This document shows positions 1-8,562 of a stretch of 64,000 nt of DNA, piece by piece. Positions within the stretch are counted from its first letter, which is position 1, and each line of letters begins with the position of its first letter. Source of the stretch: Thalassovita mediterranea. Lineage in GTDB: Bacteria; Pseudomonadota; Alphaproteobacteria; Caulobacterales; Hyphomonadaceae. Both the position numbers and the translations under genes were made by a program. Below the pieces are notes generated by a model that had not been told where the DNA came from, did not search any database, and was given only the letters and a program-made list of their open reading frames with translations. The stretch is from positions 744,001 through 808,000 of the forward strand of contig CP080408.1 of assembly GCA_019448215.1 (NCBI GenBank), read 5' to 3'.

Positions 1-1
1 T

Positions 2-3000
2 GAATGCAAGACGCTGAAAGATGGCGCGGACGCGACGCTGCGCGATGTCGCCATGGCGGTCGCCGACTTTGGCGAGATGCAGGCGCGCATGCAGGGTGAG
101 ATCGAGCGGCTGACGAATGATCCATCCTGCCAGAGCGAGACCTGCAAGGAGTCGATCGCCTTCCTCAACTGGCTGGCAGATGAGCATTTCGTCTTCCTGG
201 GCGTGCGCGACTACCGGTTTGAGACGGGCGAGGATGGCACCGTGCTGCCGGAAGAGCCGCTGATGGTTGAAGGTTCCAATCTGGGCCTTTTGCGCGATGA
301 AGACCGTAACGTGCTGCGGCGCGGATCCGAGCCGCTGATGCTGACGCCCGCCATCGGGGCCTTCCTGTCGGAGCCTGACCCGCTGATCGCGGCGAAATCA
401 ACGCTGACGTCCCGTGTGCACCGGCGTGCCCTTTGCGACTATGTCGGGGTCAAGCATTTCGACGCCAAGGGCAATGTCGTCGGCGAGACGCGCTTCCTCG
501 GCCTCTATACAGCTGAAGCCTATAATCAGAGCGTCCGGGATATTCCGCTGGTGCGCCAGCGTGTGGCCCGCGTGCTGGATGCGACGGGCGCCATTGAAGG
601 CAGCCATGACTATAAGGCGCTGTCGAACATCCTTGAGACCTGGCCGCGCGATGAGTTGCTGCAGGCGGACGCGGAAACGCTGATCCCGCTCCTGCAGGGC
701 GCGCTGCACCTTGTTGGCCGCCCGCGTACGCGTCTGTTTGTGCGCCGCGACCGGTTCAACCGCTTTGTCTCCGTGCTCGTCTTCGTGCCGCGGGATGGCT
801 ATGATTCCGGTGTGCGCGAGCGCATCAGCGCCCATGTCACCAAGGCCTTCAAGGGCAAGCTTATTTCCTTCCAGCCGCGCTTTGATGCCTCTCCGCTGGC
901 GCGCGTCCACCTGCTGATCGAGCTGCCGGACGCATCGGTGCAGCCCGATATCGGGCAGCTTGAGACCGATGTCGCAAACCTTGCGCGCACCTGGGACGAT
1001 GCTTTCCGTGAGGCGCTGGCCGGGCTCGGCGTGCCTGAAAGCGAGTTCGAGAAAGCGAACGCCTTCCGCGGCGCGTTCAATGCGGCCTATCGCGAGGCTT
1101 TCTCGCCTGCAGAAGCGCTGATTGATGTCGAGGCGATCCGAGATCTTGGGTCCTCCCGGCCAATCCGCCTGCGGGCCTTCCGCCCTGAAGGCGCGCCAGA
1201 GTCAGAGATTTCCGCGAAGATCTATTCGCGCAATGGTGCTATCGCCCTGTCGGACTGTGTGCCGATCTTTGAGAATATGGGCCTCTTCGTTGATTTCGAG
1301 ACCGGCTATCCGGTCAATCCGAAGCCAAAGCCTGCCGCCGACGGGCCGGACACCTACTGGGTGCATGCGCTGAAGATGCGCACGGCCGGACGCACGGCGG
1401 TGGACCCGTCGGATATTGCGGCGCGTTTTGAAGACGCTTTCGTCGCAATCTGGGATGGGCGCGCGGAGAATGACCGCTTCAACGGCCTCGTCTTCACCGC
1501 ATCTGCGACATGGCGCGAGGCGGCGCTGCTGCGCACGCTGTGTGCCTATCGCCACCAGACAGGCCTCGACCCTGCACGCGGGACGCAGATCGACGCCCTG
1601 CAGCGCCATCCCGGCCTGACCCGTGCCCTGCTGGAGCTTTTCGAGATCCGCTTTGATCCGTCGTCGGGCGAGGACCTCAAAGCCCGCGCCAAGCAGGCCG
1701 AAGAAAAACGCCTCGACATTGAAGCACGCCTCAATGAGGTCTCGTCGCTGGATGAGGACCGGGTGATCCGGCGCGTCGCGCGGCTGATCATGGCGATCCA
1801 GCGCACCAATTTCTGGCAGACGCGACCTGATGGCTCCTCGCATCCCTTCATCAGTTTCAAGATTGCGAGCCAGGAGATTTCAGACCTGCCGGCGCCGAAG
1901 CCGTTCCGTGAGATTTTCATGGCGAGCCCGCAGGTCGAGGGCGTTCACTGCCGCTTTGGCAAGGTGGCGCGCGGCGGCCTTCGCTGGTCTGACCGGCGCG
2001 ACGATTACCGCACCGAAGTGCTTGGCCTTGTGAAGGCCCAGCAGGTGAAGAATGCGGTGATCGTGCCGGTTGGCTCCAAGGGCGGATTTTTCCCGAAACA
2101 GATCCCGGCCACTGCCAGCCGTGAAGAACGCAATCAGGGCGGTATCGCAGCCTATCGCACCTTTATCAGCTCGCTTCTGGACCTCACCGGCAACCTGATT
2201 GATGGCAAGGTGCAACAGCCCGCCGATACGGTCGTCTGGGACGGGGATGACCCGTATCTGGTCGTTGCGGCAGACAAGGGCACGGCGACCTTCTCTGACA
2301 TCGCTAACGAGATCAGCCTCGAGCATGGCTTCTGGCTGGGAGACGCGTTCGCCTCAGGCGGCTCTGCTGGCTATGACCACAAGAAGATGGGCATTACCGC
2401 ACGAGGCGCGTGGGAAGCGGTCAAGCGCCACTTCCGAGAGATGGGCAAGGACATCCAGACAGAGCCTTTCACCGTTATCGGTTGCGGCGACATGTCGGGC
2501 GACGTGTTCGGCAATGGCATGCTGTTGTCGAAGCAGATCCGGCTGACGGCCGCGTTCAACCATATGCACATCTTCATCGATCCGGACCCGCAGGACCTTG
2601 AGCGCCTGTGGGACGAGCGCAAGCGGATGTTCGACCTGCCGCGCTCTTCCTGGATGGATTACGACCAGTCGCTAATCTCAGAAGGCGGCGGCATCTTTGA
2701 GCGCAGTGCGAAGTCCATCCCGCTGAGCGCGCAGATAAAGAAGATGACCGGCCTCAAATCCGATGAAGCGACGCCGGATGACCTGCTGCATGCGCTGCTG
2801 AAGAGTGAGTGCGAGCTGCTCTGGTTTGGCGGTATCGGCACTTATGTGAAGGCCTCGCATGAGACGCAGGGCGATGCAGGCGACCGGGCGAATGACGCGA
2901 TCCGCGTCAATGGCCGCGACCTGAAAGCCAAGGTCATTGGCGAAGGCGCAAACCTTGGCCTGACGCAGGCGGGGCGGATCGAGTTCGCGCTGCGCGGTGG

Positions 3001-4354
3001 GCGGATCAATACCGACGCCATCGACAATTCGGCCGGCGTCGACAGCTCTGACCATGAGGTCAACATCAAGATTCTCTGCTCTGAAGCGATGCGGCGCGGT
3101 TCGCTGCCACGTGGGCAGCGCAACCACCTGCTGGCAGAGATGACCGATGATGTGGCCGCGCACGTTCTGGCGCATAACTATTCGCAGACCGGTGCGCTGA
3201 GCCTTGCCGAAGCCACGGCCGCGCGTGACCACGAGGCCAATGAACGGCTGATGTGCTATCTTGAGGGCCGCAACGTCCTTGATCGCAAGGTCGAGGGTCT
3301 GCCTGCCACATCCGATATGACAGAGCGGGCGCAGAACAAGCAGTGGCTGACGCGGCCAGAGCTTGCCGTGCTGCTCGCCTGGTCGAAGATTACGCTGTTC
3401 GATGACATCGTGGCGTCAGACGTGCCGGATGACCCTTATTTTGTGCGCACGCTTGAGGGCTATTTCCCGAGCGAGCTGCACCAGTTCAGTGACGCCATGG
3501 CCGCCCACAGGCTGCGCCGTGAGATCATTGCCACGGTCCTCGCCAACCGGCTGATCGATGCAGGCGGCCCGCTAATGCTGCTGCGCCTGCGCGAACGTAC
3601 CGGGGCGGGCAATGCCGAAATCTGCCGTGCCTTCGAGACGGCGGCTGTCCTGATCGGCCTGCCGGGCTTCCAGCAGGAAGTTCACCGCCTCGACAATGAG
3701 GTGCGCGCCAGCCTGCAGACTGAACTGATGCAGATCGGGGCTGAGGCGGTTGCCGATACGGCTGCGGCGCTGATCCGGCTGGAGCCCGGCGCCCCCGTCG
3801 ACGAGACGGTGGAGCGGTATCATGGCGCGTTCCAGTCACTGGACGATACGCTTGAGGGCTCACTCGAAGGGTTCGAAGCGCAGCAGGCGCGCAAGCGGGC
3901 CACGGCCCTTGCCAATGCGGGCCTCGACAAGGCGTTTGCAAACCGGGCCGCGCTGATGCCGCTTCGTCCGGCGGGCGTGGAACTCTACGCGCTCGCAAAT
4001 GGGCCGGACATCTCCATCGAGGCGGCGCTGACGACCTATTTCAGACTGGGTGAAGCCCTGCGGCTCGACAGGCTACGCCATGACGCGCTCAGCGGTATGG
4101 AAGGCGCCAACTACTGGGAGAGGCTGGCCACACGCCGCCTCATCGAGGATATCCGCCGGCATCAGGCACAGGCCACCGCCATGGCGCTGAACGAAGGCGG
4201 GCTGGATAGCTGGCTCCGCGAGCATGAGAGCGAGAAGCGGGCGCTGGTCAGCCAGCTCTCAACGCTGTCATCAGCGAATGCCAACTTTGCCCAGTTCACG
4301 CTGGCAGCAGACGCCGTGCGCGGCTTCATGTCAGACGCGGCCAAGCAGGATTAG
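2..4354 (+). CDS. gdhB: NAD-specific glutamate dehydrogenase, large type (5' end outside window)
   Basis: Oxidative deamination of glutamate to 2-oxoglutarate with NAD in the cytoplasm. The reading frame is open from base 2 and the family is about 1600 residues long, so roughly 150 residues lie upstream; the ATG at 53 is internal. The catalytic core is recognisable: a GLRWSDRRDDYRTE stretch leading into VPVGSKGGFFPKQ (about residue 680 counted from base 53) is the lysine-containing glutamate site, and IGCGDMSGDVFGNGM about 130 residues later is typical of the nucleotide-binding part. The long N-terminal region and C-terminal helical domain fit the L-GDH1600 class of proteobacteria. It ends with TAG at 4352. 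A weak 7-bp hairpin at 4466-4490 lies in the gap before the convergent permease gene. Confidence 0.95.
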   Translation, partial: ECKTLKDGADATLRDVAMAVADFGEMQARMQGEIERLTNDPSCQSETCKESIAFLNWLADEHFVFLGVRDYRFETGEDGTVLPEEPLMVEGSNLGLLRDEDRNVLRRGSEPLMLTPAIGAFLSEPDPLIAAKSTLTSRVHRRALCDYVGVKHFDAKGNVVGETRFLGLYTAEAYNQSVRDIPLVRQRVARVLDATGAIEGSHDYKALSNILETWPRDELLQADAETLIPLLQGALHLVGRPRTRLFVRRDRFNRFVSVLVFVPRDGYDSGVRERISAHVTKAFKGKLISFQPRFDASPLARVHLLIELPDASVQPDIGQLETDVANLARTWDDAFREALAGLGVPESEFEKANAFRGAFNAAYREAFSPAEALIDVEAIRDLGSSRPIRLRAFRPEGAPESEISAKIYSRNGAIALSDCVPIFENMGLFVDFETGYPVNPKPKPAADGPDTYWVHALKMRTAGRTAVDPSDIAARFEDAFVAIWDGRAENDRFNGLVFTASATWREAALLRTLCAYRHQTGLDPARGTQIDALQRHPGLTRALLELFEIRFDPSSGEDLKARAKQAEEKRLDIEARLNEVSSLDEDRVIRRVARLIMAIQRTNFWQTRPDGSSHPFISFKIASQEISDLPAPKPFREIFMASPQVEGVHCRFGKVARGGLRWSDRRDDYRTEVLGLVKAQQVKNAVIVPVGSKGGFFPKQIPATASREERNQGGIAAYRTFISSLLDLTGNLIDGKVQQPADTVVWDGDDPYLVVAADKGTATFSDIANEISLEHGFWLGDAFASGGSAGYDHKKMGITARGAWEAVKRHFREMGKDIQTEPFTVIGCGDMSGDVFGNGMLLSKQIRLTAAFNHMHIFIDPDPQDLERLWDERKRMFDLPRSSWMDYDQSLISEGGGIFERSAKSIPLSAQIKKMTGLKSDEATPDDLLHALLKSECELLWFGGIGTYVKASHETQGDAGDRANDAIRVNGRDLKAKVIGEGANLGLTQAGRIEFALRGGRINTDAIDNSAGVDSSDHEVNIKILCSEAMRRGSLPRGQRNHLLAEMTDDVAAHVLAHNYSQTGALSLAEATAARDHEANERLMCYLEGRNVLDRKVEGLPATSDMTERAQNKQWLTRPELAVLLAWSKITLFDDIVASDVPDDPYFVRTLEGYFPSELHQFSDAMAAHRLRREIIATVLANRLIDAGGPLMLLRLRERTGAGNAEICRAFETAAVLIGLPGFQQEVHRLDNEVRASLQTELMQIGAEAVADTAAALIRLEPGAPVDETVERYHGAFQSLDDTLEGSLEGFEAQQARKRATALANAGLDKAFANRAALMPLRPAGVELYALANGPDISIEAALTTYFRLGEALRLDRLRHDALSGMEGANYWERLATRRLIEDIRRHQAQATAMALNEGGLDSWLREHESEKRALVSQLSTLSSANANFAQFTLAADAVRGFMSDAAKQD

Positions 4355-4536
4355 GTGGGGTAAAGTGCGCCGGACGGGCCCGCCAGACGGGGACGTGTCC
4401 GGCGAGCCCTACGGGCAGCTCCGCAGGCTGGGTGGGGGGACGCACGCGGAGGCCCGATTATCTTGCACGGGCTATGGGGTTGTGCCCGTGATCTGGCACA
4501 CGCGTTATATGTGAGTACCGTTGATATCTGCCAAGG

Positions 4537-5658
4537 CTAGTTGGCAGTCGTCTCTGCAGAATTCTGCGCGAGACTATCGGGTTTTCCGGTCAGTGTGCCT
4601 CCCGGATCACCATCGGCCGACAGGAGGACTGAAATCCACCGCGTCGTCTCTGACTGGGCGCACAGGATCATGATGAGAACGGTCAGCGGCGCAGACAGGA
4701 ACATGCCCGGAATGCCCCAGATCGCGCCCCAGATAGCGAGCGACAGAAGCACGACCAGCGCCGAGATATTGAGCGACTCGCCCATGATGCGGGGCTGTAC
4801 GAAATTGCCGATCATGAATTGCCAGAAACTGACGGCGGCAAAAACGATGGCCGCGAAGACATAGCCATCCTGCGCGCCGCCCGGGATCCATACCGGTACC
4901 TCCGGCTGGACGAGCGCGAACAGCATGGGCACGAATGCCGCGACAATGGAGCCGATGGTCGGGATATAGTTCAGGACGAAGATGAGACCTGACAGGAAGA
5001 TCGCGTTTTCAACGCCGAGCGCGACGAGCGTGATATAGGTGAGCACCGTAATCATCGCGGAGATAACCGTCTGCGTCCACAGATAGGTTTCGATCCCGCG
5101 GCGCGCCGCATGGCCGACCTTTCGAACTTGCGCGCGCGTCTCATCCTCCTTGAAGATCCTGTCTAGTTTCGGCGACCACGCGCTTTGGGCGAGAAACAGG
5201 AAGGCGACATAGATGAGAATGATTACGAGGTCGCCGGACAGGTCGCCCATCGCGCCCGCAATCGTTGCAAAGAAGCGCTGGCCACGCTCATCGAAAAGGA
5301 TTTCGGTAAGGGTCGGCGCCTGCCCCATATTCACGGTCTGATAGACATCGCCAATCAGCGTGTTGATCTTCTCCTCATACTCACCTGCCTGGTCGCTGAA
5401 CTGGGAGATGCCTTGCGCGAGCAGGCCGATGAATATGCCAAAGCCGATCAGCGTGCCGAGTATGGAAACGGCCCGGCTGGCATTCTCTGACATGAAGCTG
5501 ACGCGTTCACGGATGAGGCGTGTGAACCCCTCCATGACGAGGAAGAGAAACACTGCCAGGGCGAAGGGCGCCAGGATGGCGCGCGAAAGATAAAGCAGCG
5601 CAATGATGACGCCGATCGCAATGATCCAGAGGGCGACGATGCCCGATCGCATGCTCAT
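4537..5658 (-). CDS. AI-2E family transporter (PerM-like permease)
   Basis: Polytopic inner-membrane protein of 373 residues with about eight hydrophobic segments in the pattern of the AI-2E/PerM family: an N-terminal pair, a long periplasmic stretch, then a cluster containing GLIFVLNYIPTIGSIVAAF, which is the family signature region. Members export small molecules (AI-2, or sodium/protons in some); the substrate cannot be told here. The start at 5658 is preferred because it is 7 bases after the YrhK-like stop and avoids overlap with that gene; the frame extends 30 codons further upstream. Probably co-transcribed with the YrhK-like gene. Confidence 0.85.
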   Translation of the reverse strand: MSMRSGIVALWIIAIGVIIALLYLSRAILAPFALAVFLFLVMEGFTRLIRERVSFMSENASRAVSILGTLIGFGIFIGLLAQGISQFSDQAGEYEEKINTLIGDVYQTVNMGQAPTLTEILFDERGQRFFATIAGAMGDLSGDLVIILIYVAFLFLAQSAWSPKLDRIFKEDETRAQVRKVGHAARRGIETYLWTQTVISAMITVLTYITLVALGVENAIFLSGLIFVLNYIPTIGSIVAAFVPMLFALVQPEVPVWIPGGAQDGYVFAAIVFAAVSFWQFMIGNFVQPRIMGESLNISALVVLLSLAIWGAIWGIPGMFLSAPLTVLIMILCAQSETTRWISVLLSADGDPGGTLTGKPDSLAQNSAETTAN

Positions 5659-5665
5659 TTCTGTC

Positions 5666-5941
5666 TTACTTTCCCTGTGCTTCGCCGCTTTGCGGTAATC
5701 TGGCCATGTGGAAATCACGCGCGAGATGGACGCAAGGCCTGATCGCAAAAAAGACCGAGCCGATCAGAAAAAGCCATGTCGCTGCGGTCTGTGTGGCCTC
5801 ACTGAAGAACAGGGCAGAGCCAACCACGAAAGCGACAGCCGCGGCCGCATCTACGCCGTCATAGAGCTTCTGATAGTTTCCATAGACCTCACCATGCTTC
5901 TCGGTGTCGAAATTCATCCATTGGCGCGACTGTTGGCTCAT
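5666..5941 (-). CDS. YrhK-like small membrane protein
   Basis: A 91-residue protein with two hydrophobic helices; the C-terminal segment LFLIGSVFFAIRPCVHLARD resembles the YrhK domain of unknown function. The start is fixed by a near-perfect Shine-Dalgarno (AGGAGGATT) 6 bases before the ATG at 5941, although the frame stays open another 52 codons into the shared promoter region. It leads a two-gene unit with the AI-2E permease and is divergent from the HTH gene at 6080, so the 138 bases between them carry both promoters. Confidence 0.75.
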   Translation of the reverse strand: MSQQSRQWMNFDTEKHGEVYGNYQKLYDGVDAAAAVAFVVGSALFFSEATQTAATWLFLIGSVFFAIRPCVHLARDFHMARLPQSGEAQGK

Positions 5942-6041
5942 TGGGCAATCCTCCTTTCGTTCGTCTCTCGTCAAAGAAAGCATTCGGCGCCCAATCGCTC
6001 CAGCGCCCTGAATATGCGCCGATACCCAACTTACATATTTT

Positions 6042-6059
6042 TGTTGTGCATATACAACA
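6042..6059. promoter_or_regulatory. Palindromic operator candidate between divergent genes
   Basis: TGTTGT-gcatat-ACAACA is a perfect 6-bp inverted repeat with a 6-bp spacer, centred 29 bases before the ATG of the small HTH regulator. Its place over the likely core promoter suggests autorepression by that regulator. This is inference: no binding data are visible. Confidence 0.55.
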
Positions 6060-6079
6060 TTCTGGGTTATAAGACATAT

Positions 6080-6331
6080 ATGAGCGATAAGATACACAAC
6101 CGAATTGGGATGCTGAGAGCTGAAAAGGGCTTGTCCCGTAAGGCCCTGGCGGACGCCATTGAGGTGAATTACCAGACGATCGGCTATCTGGAGCGGGGGG
6201 ATTACAACCCCAGCCTGGAGCTCGCCCTGAAGCTGGCAGACTTCTTCGAACTACCGGTGGAGATGATTTTCTCGCGCCGGCCTTTCCCCACACTTTCAGA
6301 GCAACTGGTCAAACTTCAGCAAGGAGGCTGA
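6080..6331 (+). CDS. Cro/CI-type HTH transcriptional regulator (YozG-like)
   Basis: An 83-residue single-domain DNA-binding protein. It shows the five-helix xre/HTH_3 fold: RIGMLRAEKGLSRKALAD with recognition segment VNYQTIGYLERGDYNPSLE and the tail LADFFELPVEMIFS. Such short regulators usually sit in front of a membrane protein gene and control it. Here the stop overlaps the Shine-Dalgarno of the following membrane protein (AAGGAGG at 6319-6325), so the two are translated together. The start at 6080 lies 20 bases after the palindrome at 6042-6059; upstream codons in frame belong to the promoter region. Confidence 0.85.
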   Translation: MSDKIHNRIGMLRAEKGLSRKALADAIEVNYQTIGYLERGDYNPSLELALKLADFFELPVEMIFSRRPFPTLSEQLVKLQQGG

Positions 6332-6335
6332 ACTC

Positions 6336-6833
6336 ATGATCTATTTCCGGTCTTCAAAAGATGCCCTGCCCGGGCGTGCCATGTCGCAGACTTTGACGAG
6401 AATTCTCGCCACCCTGCCCCTTATCGCCTACCCGGCAGGCTGCATCCTGATGCTGAATGCCAATGACCGGGTTGCCATAGAGGTCGCCGGCTTCGGACTC
6501 ATCCTTGTTGCCCTTATCGGCTTTGCCATGATCGCCCCAAGCTGGATCCAGCGGATTACGGGTGAAGAAAAGGTCAAACTCGACGAGTTTGAGATGGACG
6601 TTCGCCGCCGCGCCTATAGCGCCGCCTATCACGGCTTCACGGCAATTGCCCTCATCTTCGTCGTCTATCTTGGAATCGTGTCAGACGCTCAGGCCAAGCT
6701 TGGATGGCTCTGGACGCCCTCCACATTTGATCACTGGAACGCGATCTTCTGGGGCGCCTTTCTCTACGCCACGCTCTTGCCGACCGTGTGGATCGCCTGG
6801 ACGGTCCGCGCGCCGGATGAGGACGTGGACTAG
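6336..6833 (+). CDS. Four-helix membrane protein downstream of HTH regulator
   Basis: A 165-residue integral membrane protein with four hydrophobic segments (about residues 21-43, 45-68, 93-115 and 134-157) and a charged cytoplasmic loop, GEEKVKLDEFEMDVRRRAYS, in the middle. The LDEFE-x-R pattern in that loop recurs in DUF2178-like membrane proteins that pair with YozG-type regulators. Function unknown. A strong Shine-Dalgarno overlaps the stop of the HTH gene 4 bases upstream, so the two form an operon. Confidence 0.75.
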   Translation: MIYFRSSKDALPGRAMSQTLTRILATLPLIAYPAGCILMLNANDRVAIEVAGFGLILVALIGFAMIAPSWIQRITGEEKVKLDEFEMDVRRRAYSAAYHGFTAIALIFVVYLGIVSDAQAKLGWLWTPSTFDHWNAIFWGAFLYATLLPTVWIAWTVRAPDEDVD

Positions 6834-6931
6834 ACCCAATCGAATTTCCGAAAACTGCGCTGCCTGCACAACTTTGCGGGCAGCGCATTTGCGTCTAGCT
6901 TCCCCAAAGCAGTGGAAGGGGATTTCAGGCC

Positions 6932-8437
6932 ATGGGCGACAGCATCTATATTGGTGGCGGCGGCGAAAATCAGAATGAGGCCCAGCGCCTTCTGCTGAAG
7001 CAGGCGAACCGCCACGGTATCGTGGCTGGCGCGACCGGTACGGGCAAGACCGTCACCCTGCAGATCATGGCTGAAGGGTTTTCCAGTGAAGGCGTGCCCG
7101 TCTTCTGCGCCGATGTGAAGGGTGACCTGTCTGGCATCGCCAAGTCTGGCAGCGAGACCTTCAAGCTGCACGAGGCCTTCTCCTCCCGCGCCTCCAAGAT
7201 CGGCTTCGAGGACTATAGCTATCACGATGTGCCAGCCGTCTTCTGGGACGTCTTCGCCGAGAAGGGCCATGCCGTCCGCTCCACGATCGCGGAGATGGGC
7301 CCGACGCTATTGTCTCGCCTCATGGACCTTAGCGAGACGCAGGAAGGTGTCCTGACCGTCGCGTTTGAATATGCCGATGATGAGGGCCTGCTTCTGCTGG
7401 ACCTCAAAGACCTTCAGAAGCTGCTCATCCATCTTGGGGACAAGGAAGTGCGCGAAGAGGTCTCGCTTCGCTATGGCAATGTCGCGACAGCCTCGCTGAG
7501 CGCCATCCAGCGCAACCTGCTTCGGCTGGAGCGTGAGGGCGCGGAGCTGTTCTTTGGAGAGCCCGCCCTCGACCTCTCCCATATCATGCGCAACGCAGAT
7601 GACGGGCGCGGCATCGTGAACGTGCTGGACGCAACGCGCCTCATCAATTCGCCGAAGCTCTATTCAACCTTCCTGCTCTGGCTCCTGTCTGAGCTGTTCG
7701 AGCAGCTTCCCGAAGTGGGCGACCCGGACAAGCCGAAGCTCGTCTTCTTCTTTGATGAGGCCCACCTCCTCTTCAAGGATGCGCCAAAGGCGCTGGTTGA
7801 GAAGATCGAGCAGGTCGTCCGCCTCATCCGATCCAAGGGCGTCGGCATCTATTTCGTGACGCAGAACCCGCGCGACCTGCCAGACAGTGTGCTCGCCCAG
7901 CTTGGCAACCGTATCCAGCATGCCCTGCGCGCCTACACACCGACCGAGAGAAAAGGTGTGCGCGCCGCCGCAGAAAGCTTCCGACCGAACCCCGCCTTCG
8001 ACACAGAAGAAGTCATCACCGCGCTCGGAACTGGCGAAGCGCTCGTCTCGACGCTGGATGCGAAATCGACCCCAGGCGTGGTCCAGCGCACGCTGATCCG
8101 CCCGCCTTCCTCGCAGCTTGGTCCCATCACGGATGAAGAACGCGCAGGCATCATGTCGGCGAGCCCTGTGGCCCGCCAGTATGACAAGCCGGCTGATCGC
8201 GAGTCCGCCTATGAGATACTGAGCGCCAAGGAAGAAGCCGCCGCGCGGCAGGCAGAGCGTCTTGCCGAGCAGGAAGAAAAGGCGAAGCGTGAGCTTGAAA
8301 AGAAGAAGACGCGCAGGCGCTCTTCGCGCCGCCAATCGGTTGGCGAAGCAGCGATGAAGACGGCGACCCGCACCATAGCGAGAGACGTTGCACGCTATGT
8401 CCTGCGCGGCATTCTAGGCGGCATGAAAAGGCGCTGA
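6932..8437 (+). CDS. HerA-like / DUF853 (YjgR) ATPase
   Basis: A 501-residue soluble P-loop ATPase. Walker A is GATGTGKT (about residues 33-40) and Walker B is LVFFFDEAHLLF (about 270-281), with IYFVTQNPRDLP downstream, the arrangement of the YjgR/DUF853 branch of the HerA-FtsK superfamily. Members resemble DNA-translocating helicases, but their biological role is not settled. The C-terminal tail (from about residue 430) is highly charged, with a likely coiled coil (EEKAKRELEKKKTRRRSSRR). Monocistronic, with GGAAGGGG upstream of the ATG. Confidence 0.85.
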   Translation: MGDSIYIGGGGENQNEAQRLLLKQANRHGIVAGATGTGKTVTLQIMAEGFSSEGVPVFCADVKGDLSGIAKSGSETFKLHEAFSSRASKIGFEDYSYHDVPAVFWDVFAEKGHAVRSTIAEMGPTLLSRLMDLSETQEGVLTVAFEYADDEGLLLLDLKDLQKLLIHLGDKEVREEVSLRYGNVATASLSAIQRNLLRLEREGAELFFGEPALDLSHIMRNADDGRGIVNVLDATRLINSPKLYSTFLLWLLSELFEQLPEVGDPDKPKLVFFFDEAHLLFKDAPKALVEKIEQVVRLIRSKGVGIYFVTQNPRDLPDSVLAQLGNRIQHALRAYTPTERKGVRAAAESFRPNPAFDTEEVITALGTGEALVSTLDAKSTPGVVQRTLIRPPSSQLGPITDEERAGIMSASPVARQYDKPADRESAYEILSAKEEAAARQAERLAEQEEKAKRELEKKKTRRRSSRRQSVGEAAMKTATRTIARDVARYVLRGILGGMKRR

Positions 8438-8562
8438 AGTAACAACCAGCCTGCCCGTCACATAAGCGTCTTCATAGCGTTACCAATCTGATACGAAATC
8501 GTCGCCATACTGACGCGGACGAATGCTAACCGCCCACTCTTGTTCAAGAGGGGTGCTTTTAC

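Noticed and set aside
8455-8472. Possible PhoB box before the TonB receptor (CCGTCAC-N4-GCGTCTT)
   Set aside because: Only 5 and 4 of 7 positions match the CTGTCAT half-site; too weak to call though biologically attractive.
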